DNA of 15,721 nucleotides, taken from an uncultured Pseudomonas sp. (GTDB lineage: Bacteria > Pseudomonadota > Gammaproteobacteria > Pseudomonadales > Pseudomonadaceae). A model generated the notes under the pieces. The model was given only the letters and a program-made list of their open reading frames with translations, had not been told where the DNA came from and made no database searches. A program made the position numbers and the translations under genes. Below are positions 6,832 to 15,243 of this stretch, piece by piece; the first letter of the stretch is position 1, and the number at the start of each line of letters is the position of its first letter. Location of the stretch: NCBI GenBank assembly GCA_937863915.1, contig CALMID010000412.1:1-15721 (forward strand), written 5' to 3'.

Positions 6832-7283
6832 TCGAGGAGCAGGCCCGCGTGGTGGCGCTTGAGGCAGGTGCTGTGTGGGTGGAAACCCGTCGTCAGTCAA
6901 CCTGCGGCGGCTGTTCGGCCAACGCCGGTTGCGGTCAGGGGTTGATGGACAAGATTGGTGTGCGCGCTTCCCATGGGCATGTGCGTGCACTGTGCGATCT
7001 GCAGTTGCAGGTGGGCGATCAGGTGGTGATCGGTATCGCCGAAGACTGGCTGCTGCGTTCGGCCGTGCTGGTCTACCTGTTGCCGTTGCTGCTGTTTTTT
7101 TTCTGTGCAGGCCTGGTGCAATCGCTGGGTGCGGCCGAGCCTTGGGTGATTACCGCCGGTGGCTCGGGGCTGCTGGCTGGATGGCTGGCGCTGCGCGCTG
7201 TGAATTCGCGTCTGGCGCATGATCGCCGGGCGCATCCGGTGGTACTGCGGGCGTATCTGCCCGGTGCCGCCCCGCTTGTGTAA
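6828..7283 (+). CDS. mucC: MucC, RseC-family integral membrane protein
   Basis: A 151-aa protein of the RseC/MucC family. An N-terminal cysteine cluster CGGCSANAGCG (Cys26, Cys29, Cys35) is followed by two membrane helices (about 75-98 and 105-124) and a short basic tail. RseC of E. coli has been linked to SoxR reduction and to modest effects on sigma-E; MucC is a modulator of AlgU activity whose mechanism is unclear. The cysteine pattern suggests redox or Fe-S chemistry, but that is inference. A strong AGGAGGT (6816-6822) lies 5 nt before the ATG, which overlaps the mucB stop by 4 bp. A run of eight T (7095-7102) falls inside the first membrane helix. Confidence 0.94.
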   Translation: MIEEQARVVALEAGAVWVETRRQSTCGGCSANAGCGQGLMDKIGVRASHGHVRALCDLQLQVGDQVVIGIAEDWLLRSAVLVYLLPLLLFFFCAGLVQSLGAAEPWVITAGGSGLLAGWLALRAVNSRLAHDRRAHPVVLRAYLPGAAPLV

Positions 7284-7313
7284 TTCCGCTCTGGTTTATC
7301 CGAGGAAGTACTG

Positions 7314-8735
7314 ATGCCAAGTTTCAAGTCATGTTCAGCCGCGTTGGCGGCGTTGCTGATGTTGTCGCAGGTGCTGGTGGCGCGTGCCGAGCTGCCGGAT
7401 TTCACCGAGCTGGTCGAGCAGGCATCGCCTGCGGTGGTGAATATCAGTACGCGGCAGAAGGTGGCTCAGCCGGGTGTGGTCATCAATGGCCAGATGCCCG
7501 ATCTCGAAGGTCTGCCGCCGATGTTTCGCGAGTTCTTCGAGCGTGGCATGCCGCAGATGCCCAAGGGGCAGGGTGGTCGTCAGCGTGAGGCCCAGTCGCT
7601 GGGCTCGGGTTTCATCATTTCCGCCGACGGCTATGTGCTGACCAACAACCATGTGGTCGCCGATGCCGATGAAATCATGGTGCGTTTGTCTGATCGCAGT
7701 GAGCTGCAGGCCAAGCTGGTCGGCACCGATCCGCGTACGGATGTGGCGCTGCTCAAGGTTGAGGGCAAGAACCTGCCGACGCTCAAGCTGGGCAAGTCCG
7801 ACGAGCTGAAAGTGGGCGAGTGGGTATTGGCCATTGGTTCGCCGTTTGGCTTCGATCATTCGGTGACGGCCGGTATCGTTTCGGCCAAGGGCCGCAGCCT
7901 GCCGAACGAGAACTATGTGCCGTTCATCCAGACCGATGTGGCGATCAATCCGGGCAACTCGGGTGGCCCGCTGTTCAATCTCGATGGCGAGGTGGTGGGG
8001 ATCAACTCGCAGATCTACACCCGCTCCGGTGGCTTCATGGGCGTGTCGTTCGCTATTCCGATCGATGTGGCGCTGTCGGTGGCCGATCAGCTAAAGGCCA
8101 GCGGCAAGGTCAGTCGTGGCTGGCTGGGCGTGGTGATTCAGGAAGTGAACAAGGATCTCGCCGAGTCCTTCGGTCTGGACAAGCCGGCGGGTGCGCTGGT
8201 GGCTCAGGTGCTGGACAAGGGCCCGGCGCAGCAGGGTGGCTTGCTGGTGGGTGACGTGATTCTTGCCGCCAATGGTCAGCCGATTGTGGTTTCTGGTGAT
8301 CTGCCGCATCTGGTAGGCGCGCTCAAGCCAGGCAGCAAGGTTGTTCTTGACCTGATGCGTGACGGTGAGCGCAAGACCGTGAGTCTGGAGGTCGGCAGTC
8401 TGCCGGATGAGGGCAATCAGTTGCTGGCCGATGAGGCGAGTGGCGTCGAGCGCAACAGCAACCGTCTGGGTGTGTCCGTGGTTGATCTGACGGCGGAGCA
8501 GAAGCAGGCGGCCGATCTTGTCGGCGGCGTGCTGATCAAGGATGTCCAGCAGGGGCCGGGCGCTCTGATTGGTCTGCGTCCGGGTGATGTGATCACTCAT
8601 CTGAACAATCAGCCGGTGCTGTCGGCCAAGCAGTTCGCCGAGGTGGCCAAGGCGCTGCCGGCCAAACGCTCGGTGTCGATGCGTGTGCTGCGTCAGGGGC
8701 GCGCCAGTTTCATTACCTTCAAGCTGGCTGAGTAA
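7314..8735 (+). CDS. mucD: Periplasmic serine protease MucD (DegP/HtrA family)
   Basis: A 473-aa HtrA protease. Signal peptide at residues 1-25 (ending LVARA, cut before ELPDF). Trypsin-like protease domain with the catalytic triad His113 (TNNHVV), Asp143 (RTDVALLK) and Ser216 (NPGNSGGP), then two PDZ domains (about 260-350 and 380-465; each contains a G-x-GDVI core, LLVGDVILAANGQP and LRPGDVITHLNNQP). All catalytic residues are present, so it should be active. Role in P. aeruginosa: clears misfolded periplasmic proteins and so dampens the signal that activates AlgU. Shine-Dalgarno GAGGA (7302-7306) lies 7 nt before the ATG. It is the last gene of the operon, 30 bp after mucC, and is followed by a strong terminator. 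Confidence 0.97.
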   Translation: MPSFKSCSAALAALLMLSQVLVARAELPDFTELVEQASPAVVNISTRQKVAQPGVVINGQMPDLEGLPPMFREFFERGMPQMPKGQGGRQREAQSLGSGFIISADGYVLTNNHVVADADEIMVRLSDRSELQAKLVGTDPRTDVALLKVEGKNLPTLKLGKSDELKVGEWVLAIGSPFGFDHSVTAGIVSAKGRSLPNENYVPFIQTDVAINPGNSGGPLFNLDGEVVGINSQIYTRSGGFMGVSFAIPIDVALSVADQLKASGKVSRGWLGVVIQEVNKDLAESFGLDKPAGALVAQVLDKGPAQQGGLLVGDVILAANGQPIVVSGDLPHLVGALKPGSKVVLDLMRDGERKTVSLEVGSLPDEGNQLLADEASGVERNSNRLGVSVVDLTAEQKQAADLVGGVLIKDVQQGPGALIGLRPGDVITHLNNQPVLSAKQFAEVAKALPAKRSVSMRVLRQGRASFITFKLAE

Positions 8736-8743
8736 TCGGCAGG

Positions 8744-8777
8744 CAACAAAAAGGCGGCTAAGGCCGCCTTTTTGTTG
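8744..8777. terminator. Bidirectional Rho-independent terminator between mucD and nadE
   Basis: Perfect 15-bp inverted repeat (CAACAAAAAGGCGGC, 4-nt loop TAAG, then its reverse complement) with A5 and T5 tracts flanking the GC-rich stem. It lies 8 bp after the mucD stop and 12 bp beyond the nadE stop, and can serve both convergent genes. Confidence 0.92.
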
Positions 8778-8789
8778 TGCGCCGTTTTA

Positions 8790-9617
8790 TTACGGCACCA
8801 GCGGAAGCTGGCGCTTGTGCTGGCTGTTGTCGTAGGTGCGCACGATGGTGGTGTAGGCGTGTTCGCTGACAGGCTGGCCATGCAGAAAGGCATCGATCTC
8901 GGCATAGCTGACGCCGTGGGCTTCTTCATCCGGCTTGCCTGGGCGCAGTTCTTCAAGGTCGGCTGTGGGTACCTTGAAGACCAGTTGCTCGGGGGCGCCG
9001 AGGTATTGGGCGATGGCGCGAACCTGGCCTTTGACCAGGCCCGAGAGCGGGGCGAGGTCGCAGGCACCGTCACCGAACTTGGTGAAGAAGCCCATCACCG
9101 CCTCGGCGGCGTGATCGGTGCCAATCACCAGGCCGTTGTGGGCGTTGGCGATGGCAAATTGCGCCACCATGCGGACGCGTGCCTTGATATTGCCAATGAC
9201 GAAATCGCGGCGCGCGGCGCTCAGCGGCTCCAGGTGATCGATCTGCTCGACCAGACCCTGCACGCTGGCAGCGATGTTGACGCAGTCCTCGATGTCGGCG
9301 CGGATGAATTGCAAAGCGGCCTGGGCGTCGGCTTCGTCATGCTGCACGTTGTGCGGCAGGCGCACGGCTATGAAACGGTAGGCGTCATCGCCCGTTTCCT
9401 GGCGCAGTTCCTCGATGGACAGCTGAGCCAGGCGCCCGGCTGTCGAGGAGTCGACGCCGCCGCTGATGCCGAGCACCAGGACTTTCAGGCCGGCGTTGCG
9501 CAGACAGCTCTTGATGAATGCCTTGCGTCGCTCGACTTCCCGGATCAGTGCGGCCTGATCGGCAAAGGGCGGGACGACGTCGAGTGCGGCGGCGATTTCG
9601 GCTTGGCGGTTGCTCAT
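8790..9617 (-). CDS. nadE: NH3-dependent NAD+ synthetase
   Basis: A 275-aa enzyme that amidates nicotinic acid adenine dinucleotide to NAD+ using ATP and ammonia. The ATP-pyrophosphatase loop SGGVDS is at residues 52-57; other family segments are GNIKARVRM (142-150), [19 protein letters not shown] (166-184) and [15 protein letters not shown] (217-231). No glutaminase domain is present, so it is the short, ammonia-using form. Length equals the P. aeruginosa NadE I remember, but the sequence differs at many positions. Shine-Dalgarno GAGGAA lies about 7 nt before the ATG. It converges with mucD and diverges from lepA. From memory, in P. aeruginosa PAO1 nadE lies elsewhere and lepA directly follows mucD, so this placement looks lineage-specific. 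Confidence 0.96.
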   Translation of the reverse strand: MSNRQAEIAAALDVVPPFADQAALIREVERRKAFIKSCLRNAGLKVLVLGISGGVDSSTAGRLAQLSIEELRQETGDDAYRFIAVRLPHNVQHDEADAQAALQFIRADIEDCVNIAASVQGLVEQIDHLEPLSAARRDFVIGNIKARVRMVAQFAIANAHNGLVIGTDHAAEAVMGFFTKFGDGACDLAPLSGLVKGQVRAIAQYLGAPEQLVFKVPTADLEELRPGKPDEEAHGVSYAEIDAFLHGQPVSEHAYTTIVRTYDNSQHKRQLPLVP

Positions 9618-9761
9618 GCTCGGTTCCTCGAAAGCGAAAGCCTGAAAGGCCCAGGCCAGGGCGCTGGCGGGCGATAAGAGAGAGGGCCAAGCTTACGCCG
9701 TCTGCGCTGTCGATGCATGCCTGCGCCTGTGCCTCCCGGCATGGGCTGGCCGACGGCGCGC

Positions 9762-9791
9762 GTGACGCCTGGGGCGGGCTTCGGGTAAACT
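9762..9791 (+). promoter_or_regulatory. Candidate sigma-70 promoter for the lepA operon
   Basis: GTGACG (9762-9767) and TAAACT (9786-9791) are spaced by 18 bp, about 50 bp upstream of the lepA start codon. Both boxes match the consensus at four of six positions. No better pair is visible between nadE and lepA. Confidence 0.4.
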
Positions 9792-9804
9792 TCCCGGCTA
9801 TTTT

Positions 9805-9819
9805 GGCGGACTGTCCGCC
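9805..9819. repeat. Short palindrome in the lepA leader
   Basis: GGCGGAC-T-GTCCGCC has perfect 7-bp arms around a single base and ends 24 bp before the lepA start codon. With a 1-nt centre it suits a dimeric DNA-binding protein better than an RNA hairpin, although a stem with a slightly larger loop could form. No T-run follows. Function unknown. Confidence 0.5.
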
Positions 9820-9843
9820 TTGGCCGTTCTAGAGTGTTGATCC

Positions 9844-11643
9844 GTGAGTGACCTGAGTCATATCCGCAATTTCTCCATCATCGCCCACATTGACCATGGC
9901 AAGTCGACCCTGGCAGATCGTTTTATCCAGATTTGTGGCGGTTTGTCCGATCGCGAGATGGAAGCCCAGGTGCTGGATTCCATGGATCTGGAGCGCGAGC
10001 GCGGGATCACCATCAAGGCCCACAGCGTGACGCTGCACTATCCGTCGAAGGACGGTAAGACCTACCAGCTGAACTTCATCGATACCCCCGGCCACGTTGA
10101 CTTCACCTATGAGGTCAGCCGCTCGCTGGCCGCTTGTGAGGGCGCGATTCTGGTGGTGGATGCCGGTCAGGGCGTGGAAGCACAGTCGGTGGCCAACTGC
10201 TACACCGCCATCGAGCAGGGCCTTGAGGTCATGCCGGTGCTGAACAAGATGGACCTGCCGCAGGCTGAGCCGGATCGCGTCAAGGACGAGATCGAGCACA
10301 TCATCGGCATCGATGCCACCGATGCCGTGCCGTGCAGCGCCAAGAGTGGCATGGGCGTGATCGATGTGCTGGAACAACTGGTCAAGGTGATTCCTGCCCC
10401 CACGGGTGAGATCGATGCGCCGCTGCAGGCCCTGATCATCGATTCCTGGTTCGACAACTACCTCGGCGTGGTTTCCCTGGTGCGCGTGCGTCATGGCCGC
10501 ATCAAGAAAGGCGACAAGGTGCTGGTCAAGTCCACCGGCAAGATCCATCAGGTCGACAGTGTGGGCGTGTTCACTCCGAAACACACGGAAACTGCTGATC
10601 TCAAGGCCGGTGAAGTCGGCTTCATCATTGCCGGCATCAAGGCCATCCATGGTGCGCCGGTGGGCGATACCCTGACCCTGTCCTCCACGCCGGATGTCGA
10701 GGTACTGGCGGGCTTCAAGCGGGTCAAGCCGCAGGTCTACGCCGGTCTGTTCCCGATCAGCTCCGATGATTTCGAGGACTTCCGTGAAGCGCTGCAGAAG
10801 CTGACGCTCAACGATGCTGCGCTGCAGTACGAGCCTGAAAGCTCCGACGCCTTGGGCTTCGGCTTCCGTATCGGCTTCCTCGGCATGCTGCACATGGAGA
10901 TCATCCAGGAGCGCCTGGAGCGCGAGTACGACCTGGATCTGATCACCACCGCGCCGACCGTGGTGTTCGAAGTGGAGATGAAGAACGGCGAGACACTGTA
11001 CGTCGACAACCCGTCCAAGCTGCCTGATCCAGCGGGCATTCTCGATATGCGCGAGCCGATCGTGCGGGCCAATATCCTGGTGCCGCAGGAGCACCTGGGC
11101 AACGTCATCACTCTGTGTATCGAGAAGCGTGGCGTGCAGCGCGACATGCAGTTCCTCAGCAGCCAGGTACAGATTTCCTATGACCTGCCGATGAACGAGG
11201 TGGTGATGGACTTCTTCGACCGGCTGAAGTCGGTCAGCCGCGGCTATGCGTCGCTGGATTACAGTTTCGATCGCTTCCAGTCGGCCAATCTGGTGCGTCT
11301 GGATGTGATGATCAACGGCGAGAAGGTCGATGCTCTGGCGCTGATCGTGCACCGCGATCGCGCTCATCAGAAAGGGCGCGCGCTGACCGAGAAGATGATG
11401 GAGCTGATCCCGCGGCAGATGTTCGACGTGGCCATTCAGGCGGCCATCGGCGGCCAGATCATTGCCCGGACCACGGTCAAGGCGCTGCGCAAGAACGTAT
11501 TGGCCAAGTGCTACGGCGGTGACGTCAGCCGTAAGAAGAAACTGCTGGAGAAGCAGAAGGCCGGTAAGAAAAGGATGAAGCAGGTCGGCAGCGTGGAAAT
11601 CCCGCAGGAAGCCTTCCTTGCAGTACTCAAGGTGGATAGCTAA
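9844..11643 (+). CDS. lepA: Elongation factor 4 (LepA), ribosome-associated GTPase
   Basis: A 599-aa translational GTPase, the usual length. GTPase motifs are visible in order: G1 HIDHGKST (about 15-22), RERGITI in the switch I region, G3 DTPGH, G4 NKMD and G5 SAKSG. The C-terminal domain ends in the conserved stretch [25 protein letters not shown]. Known role: binds ribosomes, with proposed functions in back-translocation, initiation or 30S biogenesis. The start is GTG (9844-9846), giving [22 protein letters not shown] as in other Pseudomonas; the Shine-Dalgarno is weak. It is the first gene of the lepA-lepB group, with lepB 5 bp downstream. Confidence 0.98.
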   Translation: MSDLSHIRNFSIIAHIDHGKSTLADRFIQICGGLSDREMEAQVLDSMDLERERGITIKAHSVTLHYPSKDGKTYQLNFIDTPGHVDFTYEVSRSLAACEGAILVVDAGQGVEAQSVANCYTAIEQGLEVMPVLNKMDLPQAEPDRVKDEIEHIIGIDATDAVPCSAKSGMGVIDVLEQLVKVIPAPTGEIDAPLQALIIDSWFDNYLGVVSLVRVRHGRIKKGDKVLVKSTGKIHQVDSVGVFTPKHTETADLKAGEVGFIIAGIKAIHGAPVGDTLTLSSTPDVEVLAGFKRVKPQVYAGLFPISSDDFEDFREALQKLTLNDAALQYEPESSDALGFGFRIGFLGMLHMEIIQERLEREYDLDLITTAPTVVFEVEMKNGETLYVDNPSKLPDPAGILDMREPIVRANILVPQEHLGNVITLCIEKRGVQRDMQFLSSQVQISYDLPMNEVVMDFFDRLKSVSRGYASLDYSFDRFQSANLVRLDVMINGEKVDALALIVHRDRAHQKGRALTEKMMELIPRQMFDVAIQAAIGGQIIARTTVKALRKNVLAKCYGGDVSRKKKLLEKQKAGKKRMKQVGSVEIPQEAFLAVLKVDS

Positions 11644-11648
11644 TCGTC

Positions 11649-12503
11649 ATGTCGATCAATTTCCCGTTGCTGTTGGTCATTGCGGTTGCTGTGTGCGGTG
11701 CGCTGGCCTTGTTGGATGCCGTATTGCTGGCTCCACGGCGGCGGGCGGCGATCAGTGCCTATGAAGGGCAGGTGGCCGAGCCTGATGTTGCGGTCATCGA
11801 GCGCTTGAACAAAGAGCCGTTGCTGGTCGAATACGGCAAATCGTTCTTTCCGGTGCTGGCCATCGTGCTGGTGCTGCGCTCGTTTCTCTTCGAGCCGTTT
11901 CAGATTCCTTCGGGGTCTATGAAGCCCACGCTGGAAGTCGGCGACTTCATCTTGGTCAACAAGTTCGCCTATGGCATTCGTCTGCCGGTGATCGATACCA
12001 AGATCATCGAAGTGGGGGATCCGCAGCGTGGCGACGTGATGGTGTTCCGTTACCCGAGCGATCCGAGCGTCAACTACATCAAGCGTGTGGTTGGTCTGCC
12101 TGGCGATAAGGTTCGCTATACCAGCGACAAGCGTCTGCTGGTCAATGATCAGCCGGTTGCTGAGCAGTTGCTGGGCGAAGTGCCGGGAACGTTGGGTAGC
12201 GCAGTGCTTTACCGCGAGAAGCTGGGTGAGGTCGAGCACCTGATTCGCAAGGAAATGCGCCGCTATCGCATCGAGCCCAATCGTGAATGGACGGTGCCTG
12301 CCGGTCACTATTTCATGATGGGCGACAACCGCGACAACTCCAACGACAGTCGCTACTGGAATGATCCGAAGATCGCTCCCGACTTGCTGGGCATGGTCCC
12401 GGACCGCAATATCGTGGGCAAGGCCTTTGCCATCTGGATGAGCTGGGCGGACCCGAAAATGCGCAATCTGCCCGGTTTCACACGGGTTGGTTTGATTCGC
12501 TAA
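11649..12503 (+). CDS. lepB: Signal peptidase I
   Basis: A 284-aa inner-membrane protease that removes signal peptides from exported proteins. Two N-terminal hydrophobic segments (about residues 6-27 and 66-80) anchor it. The catalytic Ser90 is in IPSGSMKPTL and the general-base Lys145 in NYIKRVVGLPGD, followed by the conserved MMGDNRDNSNDSRYW. Both residues agree with the E. coli Ser/Lys dyad. It likely processes MucB and MucD encoded upstream, as it does for most secreted proteins. The ATG at 11649 is 5 bp after the lepA stop with only a weak, distant AAGGTGGA, so translational coupling with lepA is plausible. Confidence 0.97.
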   Translation: MSINFPLLLVIAVAVCGALALLDAVLLAPRRRAAISAYEGQVAEPDVAVIERLNKEPLLVEYGKSFFPVLAIVLVLRSFLFEPFQIPSGSMKPTLEVGDFILVNKFAYGIRLPVIDTKIIEVGDPQRGDVMVFRYPSDPSVNYIKRVVGLPGDKVRYTSDKRLLVNDQPVAEQLLGEVPGTLGSAVLYREKLGEVEHLIRKEMRRYRIEPNREWTVPAGHYFMMGDNRDNSNDSRYWNDPKIAPDLLGMVPDRNIVGKAFAIWMSWADPKMRNLPGFTRVGLIR

Positions 12504-12554
12504 GCTCTATAGCAGGCCCTTGGGGCTTCTGACGTACACGGTAAGGAGAAGGTA

Positions 12555-12932
12555 ATGGCTACGATCAAGGCGCAGAAAGGCTTGTCCATGCTCAGCTGGC
12601 TGATGGTGCTGGCAATCGTCGGTTTTGTTGCGAGCACGGCATTCAAGATGATGCCGCATTACATGGATAACATGGCTCTAGCGAAAATGATCACGGCTGT
12701 CGAGTCCGAGAGAATGGCGGATGTCACTTCGCCTGCCGACTTCTATGCGCATATGCAGAAGGGGATGACCGTCAACGGCATCCGTGACTTCAATATTGAG
12801 GATGCGATGAAGATTGAAGTTGTGAATAACGAGTTCAAGGTTCATCTCAAGTACGAAAAGCGTGAGCCCATGATTGGCAATCTCGATCTGGTGGCGCGTT
12901 TCGACAAAGAATTCCGCGTACGCATGCCGTGA
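12555..12932 (+). CDS. DUF4845-family single-pass membrane protein
   Basis: A 125-aa protein of unknown function. It has a short basic N-terminus (MATIKAQKG), one membrane helix at about residues 10-29 ([20 protein letters not shown]) and a soluble domain of about 95 residues. The N-terminus looks like a type IV pilin or pseudopilin leader (KG then a hydrophobic stretch) but lacks the usual Glu at +5. Position between lepB and rnc and size match the DUF4845 gene found there in Pseudomonas (PA0769 in PAO1, from memory). Shine-Dalgarno AAGGAG (12543-12548) precedes the ATG. The stop overlaps the rnc start by 4 bp (GTGA). Confidence 0.88.
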   Translation: MATIKAQKGLSMLSWLMVLAIVGFVASTAFKMMPHYMDNMALAKMITAVESERMADVTSPADFYAHMQKGMTVNGIRDFNIEDAMKIEVVNNEFKVHLKYEKREPMIGNLDLVARFDKEFRVRMP

Positions 12933-13618
12933 GTTATTCCTTAAGCCGTCTTGAGCGTCAGCTCGGTTATACCTTTCAGGATCAGGCGCTGCTGACTCTG
13001 GCCCTGACCCACCGCAGTTTTGCCGGGCGCAACAACGAGCGTCTGGAGTTCCTTGGCGATGCCATCCTCAATTTCGTGGCCGGTGAAGCGCTGTATCAGC
13101 GCTTTCCCCAGGCCCGTGAGGGGCAGCTTTCACGCCTGCGTGCGCGCTTGGTAAAGGGCGAGACGCTGGCCATTCTGGCGCGCGGCTTCGAGTTGGGTGA
13201 GTACCTGCGCCTGGGCTCGGGTGAGTTGAAAAGCGGTGGCTTCCGCCGCGAATCGATTCTGGCCGATGCGCTGGAGGCACTGATTGGTGCCATCTACCTG
13301 GATGCCGGTATGGACATGGCGCGCGAGCGCGTAGTGGCCTGGCTGACCCAGGAACTGGACAGTCTGACTCTTGTGGATACCAACAAGGATCCCAAGACCC
13401 GACTGCAGGAGTTCCTGCAATCGCGTGGCAGCGAGCTGCCGTGCTATGAGGTTGTGGATATCCAGGGTGAACCGCACTGCAGGACGTTTTTCGTCCAGTG
13501 TGCCGTCGATCTATTGAAAGAAAAGACCCAGGGGCATGGCGCCAGTCGGCGTATTGCCGAACAGGTCGCTGCCGCTGCCGCTCTTGTGGCGCTGGGCGTG
13601 GAGAATGGTCATGAGTGA
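12929..13618 (+). CDS. rnc: Ribonuclease III
   Basis: A 229-aa double-strand-specific endoribonuclease for rRNA and some mRNA processing. The catalytic domain carries the signature [10 protein letters not shown] with Glu37, Glu40 and Asp44, and Asp113/Glu116 in [12 protein letters not shown], the metal-binding residues equivalent to E. coli Asp45/Glu117. A dsRNA-binding domain follows (about 153-225, opening [14 protein letters not shown]). The start is GTG at 12929, overlapping the stop of the DUF4845 gene, so translation is probably coupled. It overlaps era by 8 bp. In E. coli the rnc-era-recO-pdxJ order is the same, with RNase III trimming its own leader. Confidence 0.97.
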   Translation: MSYSLSRLERQLGYTFQDQALLTLALTHRSFAGRNNERLEFLGDAILNFVAGEALYQRFPQAREGQLSRLRARLVKGETLAILARGFELGEYLRLGSGELKSGGFRRESILADALEALIGAIYLDAGMDMARERVVAWLTQELDSLTLVDTNKDPKTRLQEFLQSRGSELPCYEVVDIQGEPHCRTFFVQCAVDLLKEKTQGHGASRRIAEQVAAAAALVALGVENGHE

Positions 13619-14513
13619 GCAAGAAGTCAGCCGTTGCGGCTATGTGGCCATCGTCGGTCGGCCCAATGTGGGCAAGTCGACCTTGCTCAACCATATTCTC
13701 GGGCAGAAGCTGGCGATCACCTCGCGCAAGCCGCAGACGACCCGGCACAACATGCTGGGCGTCAAAACCGAGGGTGGCGTGCAGGCTATCTATGTCGACA
13801 CGCCCGGTATGCACAAGAACAACGACAAGGCGCTCAATCGTTACATGAACCGCAGTGCGTCGACGGCGCTGAAGGATGTCGACGTGGTGGTGTTCGTGGT
13901 CGACCGTACGCGCTGGACCGACGAGGATCAGATGGTCTTCGAGCGTATCCAGTACGTCGAGTGTCCGTTGCTGATTGCGGTGAACAAGGCCGATCGTCTG
14001 GAAGACAAGAGCGAGTTGCTGCCCCATCTGGAATGGCTGGCGCAGCAATTGCCGAAGGCGGAAATCGTGCCGATCTCCGCTCTGCATGGGCAGAATCTGG
14101 ATACCCTGGAAAATCTGGTGGCCAGCCATCTGCCTGAGGGAGAACACTTTTTCCCCGAAGATCAGATTACCGATCGCTCCAGCCGTTTCCTTGCCGCCGA
14201 ACTGGTGCGCGAGAAGATCATGCGCCAGCTCGGTGCCGAGTTGCCGTACCAGATCACGGTCGAGATCGAGGAATTCAAGCAGGAAGGCCGTGTGCTGCAC
14301 ATTCACGCGCTGATCCTGGTTGAGCGCGACGGCCAGAAGAAAATCATCATTGGCGAGAAGGGTGAGCGGATCAAGCGCATCGGTCAGGATGCGCGCAAGG
14401 ACATGGAGGTGATGTTCGACTCCAAGGTCATGCTCAACCTCTGGGTCAAGGTCAAAGGTGGTTGGTCCGACGATGAGCGCGCCCTGCGCTCGCTGGGTTA
14501 CACCGACATCTAG
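13611..14513 (+). CDS. era: GTPase Era
   Basis: A 300-aa GTPase that binds the 3' end of 16S rRNA during 30S assembly. Motifs: G1 GRPNVGKS (16-23), G3 DTPG (63-66), G4 NKAD (125-128) and ISAL as G5 region; a C-terminal KH domain (about 205-290) contains [23 protein letters not shown] chose the ATG at 13611 ([16 protein letters not shown]), with GGAGA 6 nt upstream; an ATG two codons earlier (13605) is possible. A far longer in-frame extension into rnc is not credible. It overlaps rnc by 8 bp. Confidence 0.97.
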   Translation: MSEQEVSRCGYVAIVGRPNVGKSTLLNHILGQKLAITSRKPQTTRHNMLGVKTEGGVQAIYVDTPGMHKNNDKALNRYMNRSASTALKDVDVVVFVVDRTRWTDEDQMVFERIQYVECPLLIAVNKADRLEDKSELLPHLEWLAQQLPKAEIVPISALHGQNLDTLENLVASHLPEGEHFFPEDQITDRSSRFLAAELVREKIMRQLGAELPYQITVEIEEFKQEGRVLHIHALILVERDGQKKIIIGEKGERIKRIGQDARKDMEVMFDSKVMLNLWVKVKGGWSDDERALRSLGYTDI

Positions 14514-14531
14514 GGCGCTTGGGGCTAGTCG

Positions 14532-15212
14532 ATGCTTTCCCAGGCGCAAGCCGCCTATGTGCTGCACAGTCGTGCCTACAAGGAAAGCAGCGCACTGGTT
14601 GACCTGCTGACGCCGCATGGGCGCTGCCGTGCGGTGCTGCGGGGCGCGCGCGGCAAGGCCGGCAGCCTGGTCAGACCCTTCATTCCGCTGGAGCTGGAAT
14701 TGCGTGGGCGTGGCGAGCTGAAAGCGGTTGCCCGGCTGGAGCCGGCCGGAGTGCCCAATCTGCTGGCCGGTGATGCCCTGTTTTCTGGCTTGTACCTCAA
14801 TGAGCTGCTCATTCGCTTGCTGCCGGCAGAGGTACCGCATCCCTTGTTGTTCGAGCACTATGCAGCGACGCTGCCGCTACTGGCCGCCGGGCGGCCGCTG
14901 GAGCCGTTGCTGCGCGCCTTCGAGTGGCGTCTGCTGGATGAGCTGGGTTACGGATTTGCCCTGGATCAGGATCGACATGGTCAGCCGATAGAGCCGCAAG
15001 GCCTTTATCGCTGGCTGGCGGATTGCGGTTTTGAGCCGGTCGTGCAATTGCAGCCAGGTTTGTTCCATGGCGCGGATCTGCTGGCCATGAATGAGGCTGA
15101 CTGGCAGACTCCCGGTGTTCTCGCCGCGGCCAAGCGTCTGATGCGCCAGGCTCTGGCGCCCCATCTGGGTGGGCGTCCGCTGGTTAGCCGCGAGCTGTTC
15201 CGCAAGAGCTGA
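14532..15212 (+). CDS. recO: DNA repair protein RecO
   Basis: A 226-aa protein of the RecO family. The N-terminal OB-fold region (about 1-80; [24 protein letters not shown]) binds DNA and SSB; the helical part holds [23 protein letters not shown] (88-110) and [12 protein letters not shown] (134-145), both typical. With RecR it loads RecA onto SSB-coated single-stranded DNA. No four-cysteine zinc site is seen, as in other gammaproteobacterial RecO. Length is a little under E. coli RecO (242 aa). The ATG at 14532 is 18 bp after era with only a weak Shine-Dalgarno, which suggests coupling or low expression. Confidence 0.95.
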   Translation: MLSQAQAAYVLHSRAYKESSALVDLLTPHGRCRAVLRGARGKAGSLVRPFIPLELELRGRGELKAVARLEPAGVPNLLAGDALFSGLYLNELLIRLLPAEVPHPLLFEHYAATLPLLAAGRPLEPLLRAFEWRLLDELGYGFALDQDRHGQPIEPQGLYRWLADCGFEPVVQLQPGLFHGADLLAMNEADWQTPGVLAAAKRLMRQALAPHLGGRPLVSRELFRKS

Positions 15213-15243
15213 TTACAACTATTCACTATCGCTGGAGTTTATC

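Noticed and set aside
8772..9677. 301-codon open frame on the plus strand opposite nadE
   Set aside because: nadE on the minus strand has all family motifs; the plus-strand frame shows none and runs through the terminator.
9829..11367. 512-codon open frame on the minus strand opposite lepA
   Set aside because: Shadow of lepA: no known domain, biased composition, and it spans the lepA coding region.
12504..12554. Hairpin or promoter between lepB and the DUF4845 gene
   Set aside because: Only a 4-bp GCCC/GGGC stem and no box pair with sensible spacing; too weak to report as a feature.
12555..12650. DUF4845 protein as a type IV pilin or pseudopilin
   Set aside because: KG followed by a hydrophobic helix resembles a prepilin leader, but the Glu at mature position 5 is missing and there are no pilus genes nearby.
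13068..14858. 596-codon open frame on the minus strand opposite rnc, era and recO
   Set aside because: It is antisense to three well-recognised genes, has no recognisable domain and a composition rich in His, Gln and Arg, as expected from the complement of GC-rich coding DNA.
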